Assembly (NCBI GenBank): GCA_001462255.1
Contig: LIUJ01000143.1
Span: forward strand, 1 to 9,998
DNA: 9,998 nucleotides
Source of the DNA: Fibrobacteria bacterium GUT77
Lineage (GTDB): Bacteria; Fibrobacterota; Chitinivibrionia; Chitinivibrionales; Chitinispirillaceae
Reading direction: 5' to 3'
Of this stretch, positions 1 through 5,134 are shown in pieces (the stretch's first letter is position 1; every line of letters starts with the position of its first letter). Below the pieces are notes generated by a model that saw only the letters and a list, made by a program, of their open reading frames with translations, was not told the DNA's origin and did not search any database. Made by a program: the position numbers and the translations under genes.

Positions 1-1053
1 TATAGGGATATTCGTATACCAATGTCCCGCCGCCTCTACAAGTTCTTTTTTCGGGTTAAAAAAATAATCTATCCTATTGTGCCCCGGCCAAACCATATTG
101 TCCCTAAAATACGGAATATACGCCTTTGTAATGGGATTCGCTATGTTGGATATAATTAAAAACTTCTTCCCGCTACCGATAACTGTGTTCCAATATTCTA
201 TCATCTTTGAAAACGGCGGGTTGGTGCAAACAATGTCCGCTTCCTCTTTAAGAAGTTTCAACGAAAGCGGGTCGTCAAAACTGCCTGTATAGCCTCTCGG
301 ATAGGTTTTCAATTCCTTAAAACCGGTCTTTGTAAAGATATATCCCCTTGTGCCCTGATTGAACAAATCCACCGGGCCGCTATAGTGGGTACAAATTAGC
401 TTCTTTAGCCCCAATTCTTTGAAATTATGCAAGAAATACAAAGCAAACGCCGACGTGCGCCTTTCATCGTCGTCGACGGCGTCGTCACAATTGCAAAAAA
501 TCACCTTGTTTTTCCAAATACGTTTATCATACAAGGAAATTTCTTTCTCAATATCTTCAAATATCGTATAAAATTCGTCATTATCCGCGCCTTGCGCTTT
601 TTGCAAAACATCTTTTTGTGAGATACCGCGTTCTTTAAGAGACGGCGTGGTTTTCTTCACTATTTTTACAATTTGCTTTACCGTCGGTTCTTTAACAAAC
701 AGTTCTTTTATAAACAAACTATGAGACTTAATGAATTTGACATAGTCCGTAAATAGGGCGAGGTTGTAGAAGTAAATTTCCTTGCTCTTTTCCTCTCGAA
801 GGTTGGAAAACTTTTCTTTAACGGCGTTTTCTACCTGCGCCATATCCTTAACTTCACACGTAAATAAATACTTGTATATGTTGGTGTTGGATTTACCCGT
901 CATACCGTTATATTCTTTCAACCGCCGATCAAGGTCGTTGGTCTTACCTATTTTACACCTCGACGGCTCTAATGACGCTTGGACGATATAAATATACTGC
1001 TTGTCCACGCCTGCCGATTGTTTAGCCGCGCTCGTTGTTTTAGTTTGTGCCAA
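1..1053 (-). CDS. GIY-YIG-type domain fused to EcoRI-family adenine DNA methyltransferase (partial)
   Basis: I translated the minus strand from a TTG at 1053 and found 351 uninterrupted codons running off the window at base 1, so the C-terminus is missing. Residues about 19-90 look like a small GIY-YIG-superfamily domain of the T5orf172/MUG113 kind: YIYIV at 20-24, CKIGKT at 33-38, paired Arg 43-44, and a Glu at 75 that could be the metal ligand. Residues about 170-351 match the EcoRI-type adenine methyltransferase family: CNCDD at 187-191, LGLKKLI about 214-220, and the catalytic NPPF at 278-281 within DIVCTNPPFS. The expected reaction is N6-adenine methylation using AdoMet. The start is chosen from an AAAAGGGG ribosome site six bases upstream; the ATG at 1070 is out of frame. 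The gene lies 61 bases downstream of the nitroreductase on the same strand. Its DNA looks AT-richer than the neighbours, which suggests transfer. The methyltransferase assignment is firm; nuclease activity is inferred. Confidence 0.88.
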   Translation of the reverse strand, partial: MAQTKTTSAAKQSAGVDKQYIYIVQASLEPSRCKIGKTNDLDRRLKEYNGMTGKSNTNIYKYLFTCEVKDMAQVENAVKEKFSNLREEKSKEIYFYNLALFTDYVKFIKSHSLFIKELFVKEPTVKQIVKIVKKTTPSLKERGISQKDVLQKAQGADNDEFYTIFEDIEKEISLYDKRIWKNKVIFCNCDDAVDDDERRTSAFALYFLHNFKELGLKKLICTHYSGPVDLFNQGTRGYIFTKTGFKELKTYPRGYTGSFDDPLSLKLLKEEADIVCTNPPFSKMIEYWNTVIGSGKKFLIISNIANPITKAYIPYFRDNMVWPGHNRIDYFFNPKKELVEAAGHWYTNIPI

Positions 1054-1059
1054 AATATG

Positions 1060-1067
1060 CCCCTTTT
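1060..1067 (-). promoter_or_regulatory. Ribosome binding site for TTG-started methyltransferase fusion
   Basis: On the minus strand the bases read AAAAGGGG, ending six bases before the TTG at 1053-1051. No in-frame ATG exists upstream of it before a stop codon, so this site decides the start. The glycoside-hydrolase-like gene at 5135 uses the same arrangement (AAGGGG plus TTG), which makes the call more credible. Confidence 0.7.
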
Positions 1068-1071
1068 CATA

Positions 1072-1084
1072 CCGGTTTAACCGG
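1072..1084. promoter_or_regulatory. 13-base palindrome upstream of the methyltransferase fusion
   Basis: The sequence CCGGTT-T-AACCGG is a perfect inverted repeat with a one-base centre. It lies 18-30 bases before the TTG start and just upstream of the ribosome site. It has no T-run, so it is not a standard terminator. It could be an operator site; no regulator is visible in the window. Confidence 0.4.
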
Positions 1085-1099
1085 CAATCTCCCACCAAT

Positions 1100-1113
1100 C
1101 ATAAAATTTTATG
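1100..1113. promoter_or_regulatory. 14-base AT-rich palindrome in the nitroreductase-methyltransferase gap
   Basis: CATAAAATTTTATG is a perfect 14-base palindrome starting two bases after the nitroreductase stop codon. On the minus strand it overlaps a TATGAT that could serve as a -10 element for the methyltransferase fusion, although no good -35 was found. It may be an operator or just AT-rich promoter DNA. Confidence 0.3.
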
Positions 1114-1114
1114 C

Positions 1115-1627
1115 TTAGAACAATATTTTTTCTACCTCAAACCGCGACTCGTGCCTATCCGACGGCGCGGCGTCGGCGGCACCGTAGCCTATGGGCAACA
1201 TCGCCACCGGAACGAAGTTTTCCGGCAGGGCGAAAAGCTCGGCTGTCTTCGCGACGTCGAACTTCATGACCCAGCAACTGCCCAACCCGGCGTCTTGGGC
1301 GGCCAACATCAGGTGGGTGGTCACGATGCTCGCGTCTATCGCGCCGCTCGTTAGGGCGTTGTTCGTAGGGTGCCGCCAGCAGACGGTCTTATCATAACAG
1401 ACGAGCAACACGACGGGTGCCCCGAAGCGGCAAGGGGTGCATTCGTCGGCCTTGGCAAGGTCGGTCGGAGCGGAGATGACCTTGATCCGTTGCGGCTGAT
1501 TGTTGCAAGCCGTAGGCGCGAGGCGGGCGGCGGAGAGCACCCGCGCCAGCTTTTCCGGTTCAACCGCCCGAGGGCAGAAACTGCGCACGGAGTAGCGGGC
1601 GGCGGCGAGATCGAGGAACGCTGTCAT
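1115..1627 (-). CDS. Nitroreductase family protein (FMN-dependent)
   Basis: This 170-residue protein belongs to the compact nitroreductase family, homodimeric flavoenzymes that use NAD(P)H to reduce nitro, quinone or related substrates; the substrate here cannot be told. Visible motifs are RYSVRSF at 11-17 (FMN phosphate contact region), APTACNNQPQR at 37-47, a helix with GAIDASIVTTHLMLAAQ from 95, GLGSCW at 114-119, the PIGYG strand at 145-149, and a C-terminal HESRFEVEKIL typical of the family. The reading frame extends 43 codons further upstream, but the extension (for example, KYIFKSQQRIKN) is unlike the family. The ATG at 1627 begins MTAFLDLAAARYS, as expected, behind AAAGGATC, so I use that start. 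Several Cys residues (18, 41, 63, 66, 77, 83, 118) are notable for such a small protein. It is probably transcribed alone or together with the downstream methyltransferase fusion, 61 bases away. Confidence 0.88.
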   Translation of the reverse strand: MTAFLDLAAARYSVRSFCPRAVEPEKLARVLSAARLAPTACNNQPQRIKVISAPTDLAKADECTPCRFGAPVVLLVCYDKTVCWRHPTNNALTSGAIDASIVTTHLMLAAQDAGLGSCWVMKFDVAKTAELFALPENFVPVAMLPIGYGAADAAPSDRHESRFEVEKILF

Positions 1628-1673
1628 GTTTTTGATCCTTTGTTGAGATTTGAATATATATTTATGGTTTAAA

Positions 1674-1702
1674 TTAATATTTCGGCACGGTATGAAAGCC
1701 AA
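1674..1702 (-). promoter_or_regulatory. Candidate promoter for the nitroreductase
   Basis: On the minus strand TTGGCT (1702-1697) and TATTAA (1679-1674) are separated by exactly 17 bases. Each matches four of six positions of the sigma-70 consensus. The start point would be near 1667, giving a leader of about 40 bases to the ATG at 1627. Confidence 0.4.
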
Positions 1703-1709
1703 ATATTTC

Positions 1710-1724
1710 TGAGAATGATTCTGA
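1710..1724. promoter_or_regulatory. Fur/PerR-family-like operator
   Basis: TGAGAATGATTCTGA matches 11 of the 14 defined positions of the 7-1-7 Fur-type box TGATAATnATTATCA and contains the perfect inverted repeat AGAAT-G-ATTCT. It lies about seven bases upstream of the candidate -35 of the nitroreductase. That position, next to a redox flavoenzyme gene, would fit iron- or peroxide-responsive control. The match is by eye and the regulator is not in the window. Confidence 0.35.
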
Positions 1725-1801
1725 ATGGCAACCCCCTTGATTTTTGCCGCACCCATAAACTATATTAACTAATATAAAAATATTAATGCGTTTTAATATC
1801 G

Positions 1802-1813
1802 TATAATTATAAT
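1802..1813 (+). promoter_or_regulatory. Tandem TATAAT -10 candidates for the hicB-like/recD2 unit
   Basis: Two TATAAT hexamers lie end to end (1802-1807 and 1808-1813), just before the AGAGGGG ribosome site at 1814-1820. No convincing -35 is seen at the proper distance. A 6-4-6 AT-rich inverted repeat (TAATAT, AAAA, ATATTA) at 1770-1785 could be an operator. The 200-base gap 1628-1827 is otherwise AT-rich, non-coding and divergent. Confidence 0.35.
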
Positions 1814-1827
1814 AGAGGGGTTGTTTT

Positions 1828-2007
1828 ATGGAAATGGATTATACCTACTTTGAGGCGGAAGAAGGCGGTTACGTTGGCTATTTTTCTGATTTTCCGCAAC
1901 ACGTAACCGAAGGCGAAACCATTGAAGAACTTGAAGAGATGTTATTGAGTATGTACAAGTGTTTACATCTCGCGAAGTATCACAAAAAAAGATTGGCGAT
2001 TGCGTAA
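1828..2007 (+). CDS. HicB-like antitoxin-type small protein
   Basis: The 59-residue frame starts at ATG 1828 with a good AGAGGGG ribosome site seven bases upstream. The sequence has the HicB N-terminal signature: an initial strand (DYTYFEAEE), then GGYVGYFSDFP at 13-23, then TEGETIEELEEML at 27-39 starting the helix. HicB proteins normally neutralise the HicA mRNA interferase through this partial RNase-H-like fold, often with a C-terminal DNA-binding domain. Here that C-terminal domain is absent, and no HicA-like gene lies between the nitroreductase and recD2. The gene ends six bases before recD2 on the same strand, so the two are probably co-transcribed. It may be an orphan antitoxin, a remnant or a domesticated regulator. 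The family call is by motif only. Confidence 0.72.
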   Translation: MEMDYTYFEAEEGGYVGYFSDFPQHVTEGETIEELEEMLLSMYKCLHLAKYHKKRLAIA

Positions 2008-2013
2008 AATAGT

Positions 2014-4164
2014 ATGGAACGCCAACGCCTCGAAGGCACAATCAACACCATCACCTACCAAAACGACGACACCGGCTATTGCGTCCTGCGCCTTTCGACC
2101 GCCGACGGGATTTGTACCTGCGTGGGCGGGGCGCCCGCCGCGCGGATGGGAATGAGCGTGACCTTAGACGGCGTTTGGGTGCAGCACAAGCGCTTCGGGC
2201 GGCAGTTTTCCTTCGACCGCTACGAAATCACCCGGCCAACCACCGTAGACGGCATAACCCACCTGCTCGAGTCGGGGGTCATCAGCAACATCGGGGCGAA
2301 GCGGGCGCGGCTTATCGTTGAAAAGTTCGGGATTGAAACGCTGAACATCTTGGACAAAAACCCCGAAAGGTTATACGATGTTCCCGGCATCGGCAAAAAA
2401 ACGCTTCGCAAGATAAAAGATTCGTGGGAACAACAACGACACATACGCGACCTTGTACTTTTTTTACAAGAGTACGACATCTCGGCGGCCACGGCCAACC
2501 GCCTCTACAAGACCTACGGCGACAAGGCAAAAATGCGTATATGCGAAAACCCGTACTCGCTTATCGACGATATATGGGGTATCGGTTTTATTAAGGCCGA
2601 CGCGCTCGCGATAAAAATCGGCTTCGACGTCAACTCCTACAAGAGGATAAAGGCGGGGCTCATCTACGCGTTGCAAAACGCGGCGACGGCGGGGCACACT
2701 TTTCTCCCGAAGGCGGAATTGGAAACGACGGCGGCCGAACTGCTCGGCGTGACCCCCGAACAGATACTTTACACGCTCGACCATTGCGTCAATCAAGGCT
2801 ATCTCATCTGTGAAGACGAGTGCGTCTACCTGCCGTATTTGCACGCCGCCGAAACGGGGGTCGCGCAACGCCTGGCGGAGCGGGTTCGCGGCGGTGCCAG
2901 CGGCGAAGCGAGTTCTCTTTCCGACAAAGAGATTGACGAATTTATCGCCAAATACGAAAAGAAAACCGGTTGGATAGGCGCCCCGGAGCAATTGGAATCC
3001 GTCCGTCGCGCCGCCAAGAGCGGGATATTCATCCTTACCGGCGGCCCCGGCACGGGAAAGACAACCGTTTTGCAGGTGATGGTCGCGCTGTTCACGGAGA
3101 TGGGGCTTAGAATAGAACTCGCCGCCCCGACCGGACGCGCCGCCGCCCGCATGGGTTCCATATCCGGCATAGCCGCCCGAACCATCCACCGCCTATTGGA
3201 ATTCAAACCCGGCGGCGCGGAGGGCGGCTTCACGTTCCAACGCAACGAAACCAACCCCATAAACGCCGACGTCGTAATTTTAGACGAGGCCTCAATGGTC
3301 GACATCCTATTGATGAAAAGTTTTATGGTCGCCGTAAAAAACGAGACAAAACTCATTTTCGTGGGCGACAGCAACCAACTGCCGTCCGTCGGCCCGGGCA
3401 ACGTGCTTGCCGACCTAATCGCCTGCCCAAGCATCCCACACGTGGAATTGAAGCGCGTCTTCCGCCAATCCGCCAAGAGCCGAATCGTCACGGCCGCCCA
3501 CGAAATTATTTGCGGGGAAACGCCGGAATTCTCAAACTCCGCCGCCGACAACTGTTTTCTTATGACGGAAAACGATCCGGAAAAATGCCTCGATACGATA
3601 GTGGACTTGGTAAGCCGCCGCCTCCCTACGCGCTACGGGTTTGATCCCATGGCCGACATACAGGTGCTCTCTCCCATGCACCGCGGAACGCTGGGCACCA
3701 TAAACCTAAACGTAGCGTTGCAGGGCGCTCTCAACAAGAACGATAAAAAAATCCGCGTCGGGCAAAACACGTTCGTTCTCGGCGACAGGGTCATTCAGAC
3801 CAAAAACAACTACGAGGCCGGCGTATTCAACGGCGACATCGGCTTCATCGCCGCGATAGACGACGGCAAGGTAACGATCGCGTTTGACAAAATGTCGGCG
3901 ATCTACGAGGAACGCGACCTCGACCGAATCATCCCCGGCTACTGCGTAAGCATACACAAGAGCCAAGGGTCGGAGTTCAAAGCGGTGGTGATACCCGTTT
4001 CAACGCAACACTTTATAATGCTACAGCGGAATTTGATTTACACCGGACTGACGCGGGCGAAAGAATTGTGCGTATTCATAGGTTCGCGCAGGGCGCTGAA
4101 TATGGCCGTGCAAAACGATAAGGCGCTCACGCGAAATTCCCGATTGACGCTTGGGTTGCGGTAA
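2014..4164 (+). CDS. recD2: RecD2/YrrC-type ATP-dependent DNA helicase
   Basis: This is a 716-residue superfamily 1B 5'-to-3' DNA helicase of the RecD-like type that works without RecBC, involved in DNA repair and recombination. Its length fits the family. Order of parts: an N-terminal OB-like domain (MERQRLEGTINTITYQNDDTGY start), tandem helix-hairpin-helix segments at about 83-105 and 115-140 (VPGIGKKT) plus a further one near WGIGFIKADALA, then the motor. Motor motifs are Walker A GGPGTGKTT at 343-351, Walker B DEAS at 424-427, motif III GDSNQLPSVGPG at 451-462, FRQS at 483-486, a UvrD-like VSIHKSQGSEF at 645-655, and YTGLTRAK at 676-683. All catalytic motifs look intact. It sits six bases after the HicB-like stop codon and has no clear ribosome site of its own, which suggests translational coupling to that gene. 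It is convergent with rubrerythrin. Confidence 0.96.
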   Translation: MERQRLEGTINTITYQNDDTGYCVLRLSTADGICTCVGGAPAARMGMSVTLDGVWVQHKRFGRQFSFDRYEITRPTTVDGITHLLESGVISNIGAKRARLIVEKFGIETLNILDKNPERLYDVPGIGKKTLRKIKDSWEQQRHIRDLVLFLQEYDISAATANRLYKTYGDKAKMRICENPYSLIDDIWGIGFIKADALAIKIGFDVNSYKRIKAGLIYALQNAATAGHTFLPKAELETTAAELLGVTPEQILYTLDHCVNQGYLICEDECVYLPYLHAAETGVAQRLAERVRGGASGEASSLSDKEIDEFIAKYEKKTGWIGAPEQLESVRRAAKSGIFILTGGPGTGKTTVLQVMVALFTEMGLRIELAAPTGRAAARMGSISGIAARTIHRLLEFKPGGAEGGFTFQRNETNPINADVVILDEASMVDILLMKSFMVAVKNETKLIFVGDSNQLPSVGPGNVLADLIACPSIPHVELKRVFRQSAKSRIVTAAHEIICGETPEFSNSAADNCFLMTENDPEKCLDTIVDLVSRRLPTRYGFDPMADIQVLSPMHRGTLGTINLNVALQGALNKNDKKIRVGQNTFVLGDRVIQTKNNYEAGVFNGDIGFIAAIDDGKVTIAFDKMSAIYEERDLDRIIPGYCVSIHKSQGSEFKAVVIPVSTQHFIMLQRNLIYTGLTRAKELCVFIGSRRALNMAVQNDKALTRNSRLTLGLR

Positions 4165-4176
4165 TGCGCGGTCGTC

Positions 4177-4197
4177 GGGGCGGGAGTACCCCGCCCC
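4177..4197. repeat. Strong GC-rich hairpin between convergent genes (REP-like or terminator-like)
   Basis: GGGGCGGG (4177-4184) and CCCGCCCC (4190-4197) form a perfect eight-base stem with a five-base loop. An outer, interrupted CGGT/ACCG pair could lengthen it. It sits between the recD2 stop (4164) and the rubrerythrin stop (4209). Neither strand has a T-run afterwards, so it does not look like a classical intrinsic terminator. It could slow transcription from both sides, or be one copy of a dispersed palindromic repeat. Confidence 0.6.
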
Positions 4198-4208
4198 TAA
4201 CCGTCGAA

Positions 4209-4751
4209 TCAATAGTTGACCGACTTGACCTCGAAGTACGCCTGCGGGTGCGAGCACACCGGGCACTTTTGCGGCGCTGTTTCGCTGTCGTGGATGTGAC
4301 CGCAGTTCCGGCATATCCACACCTTTTTCTCCTTTTTCGCGAAGACGGCGCTCTCCTCCACGTTTTTTAGGAGTTTCAGGTAGCGCTCCTCGTGCTCCTT
4401 CTCGATTTTTCCGACCGCCTCAAATAGGAAAGCGATGTTGGCAAAGCCTTCGGCGCGCGCTTCTTCGGCCATGCGCTTGTACATGGCGGTCCACTCCTCG
4501 TGTTCCCCGCCCGCCGCGGCCTTCAGGTTTTCCGCCGTTGAGGGGACTTCGCCGCCGCAAAGCAGTTTGAACCAAATTTTGGCGTGCTCTTTTTCGTTGT
4601 CGGCGGTTTCTTGAAAGACGGCGGCGATTTGCTCAAAACCCTCTTTCTTCGCTTTTCCGGCAAAGTAGGTGTACTTATTGCGTGCCTGGCTCTCGCCGGC
4701 GAACGCCTCCGCCAGGTTCTTCTCCGTCTTTGTACCCTTAAGTTCGGCCAT
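4209..4751 (-). CDS. rbr: Rubrerythrin
   Basis: This 180-residue protein is a full-length classical rubrerythrin, a cytoplasmic peroxidase of anaerobes that reduces hydrogen peroxide using electrons passed through rubredoxin-like iron. Residues 1-130 form the ferritin-like four-helix domain with diiron ligands in the expected places: E20 (in AFAGES), E53 and H56 (NEKEH), E83 and E86 (GEHEEW), E117 and H120 (IEKEH). Residues 144-180 form the rubredoxin-like domain with CxxC pairs C147/C150 and C163/C166. The start is supported by an excellent GGAGGG ribosome site a few bases upstream. It is transcribed towards recD2 and probably stands alone. It indicates oxidative-stress defence in an anaerobic or microaerophilic host. 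No clear Fur or PerR box was seen in front of it. Confidence 0.97.
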   Translation of the reverse strand: MAELKGTKTEKNLAEAFAGESQARNKYTYFAGKAKKEGFEQIAAVFQETADNEKEHAKIWFKLLCGGEVPSTAENLKAAAGGEHEEWTAMYKRMAEEARAEGFANIAFLFEAVGKIEKEHEERYLKLLKNVEESAVFAKKEKKVWICRNCGHIHDSETAPQKCPVCSHPQAYFEVKSVNY

Positions 4752-5014
4752 ACGACCCTCCTTTTTTATGGTTTATTATTGTACGGTAAGCGGTTTCTCT
4801 AATTTTAGCAAATTAAAAAATAATATCGGACGTGGGCGGCGTGCGGCTTTTTTGTCGTTTTTTTGCGACGGCGGCGAATTTTGTCGCGATTACGGTCGGC
4901 TTGAGCAAAATATTCACGCGTAGCGGTGTTTGACCGGATATTTTTTTATTGACGTAATTGCTTTTAAATCAACGTATTAACCCATATTTACAATATCCGT
5001 CCATTAAAAAAAGA

Positions 5015-5043
5015 TTGACCTTTTCGCTCGCCGATATTAAATT
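5015..5043 (+). promoter_or_regulatory. Candidate promoter for the glycoside-hydrolase-like gene
   Basis: TTGACC (5015-5020, five of six consensus matches) and TAAATT (5038-5043, four of six) are separated by 17 bases. Transcription would start near 5050 and leave a leader of about 85 bases before the TTG at 5135. Confidence 0.4.
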
Positions 5044-5054
5044 TATCATGTATA

Positions 5055-5074
5055 TCGGCGTTTTTTGGCGCCGA
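5055..5074 (+). promoter_or_regulatory. Leader hairpin upstream of the glycoside-hydrolase-like gene
   Basis: TCGGCG (5055-5060) pairs with CGCCGA (5069-5074) around an eight-base loop TTTTTTGG. It would lie at the very 5' end of the message made from the candidate promoter at 5015. It could be an mRNA-stabilising stem or part of a regulatory leader; no known riboswitch pattern is recognised. Confidence 0.35.
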
Positions 5075-5122
5075 ATTGTCCGAATTAACCATCAACTAAC
5101 CGAAATACAGCGGTACTTAGTG

Positions 5123-5128
5123 AAGGGG
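5123..5128 (+). promoter_or_regulatory. Ribosome binding site deciding the TTG start at 5135
   Basis: AAGGGG lies six bases before the TTG at 5135-5137. It is the only good ribosome site near the point where family similarity begins, and it matches the site and start codon used by the methyltransferase fusion. Confidence 0.65.
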
Positions 5129-5134
5129 TGTGTA

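Larger units (their letters stand above)
4752..5134. other. Divergent intergenic region with long leader of the glycoside-hydrolase-like gene
   Basis: This 383-base gap separates the divergent rubrerythrin and glycoside-hydrolase-like genes. It is AT-rich with T-runs (around 4849-4866 and 4941-4948). It contains an imperfect GCGAC/GTCGC pairing near 4864-4888, a candidate promoter at 5015-5043 and a hairpin at 5055-5074. A TACAAT at 4783-4778 on the minus strand is a weak -10 candidate for rubrerythrin. The reading frame of the downstream gene remains open back to a TTG at 4958, but the translation there (for example, IKFIMYIGVFWRRI) does not resemble the family and has no ribosome site. Confidence 0.6.

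Noticed and set aside
468..486. GTCGTCGACGGCGTC-type repeat as a regulatory palindrome
   Set aside because: It lies inside the methyltransferase coding frame and simply encodes an Asp-rich stretch after the CNCDD motif.
77..991. Several plus-strand frames of 60-70 codons in the first kilobase
   Set aside because: They lie opposite a continuous minus-strand frame with clear methyltransferase motifs, have no family resemblance and lack ribosome sites.
1628..1756. N-terminal extension of the nitroreductase to an ATG at 1756
   Set aside because: The 43 extra residues do not resemble the family. The region contains a promoter-like pair and a Fur-like box, and the ATG at 1627 has a ribosome site and gives the expected N-terminus.
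2464..3551. Two 241-codon minus-strand frames opposite recD2
   Set aside because: They are antisense shadows of GC-rich coding DNA; the plus-strand frame carries every helicase motif across this interval.
4770..4790. PerR-type box in front of rubrerythrin
   Set aside because: The best alignment matches only about 8 of 14 consensus positions in AT-rich DNA, which is not above expectation.
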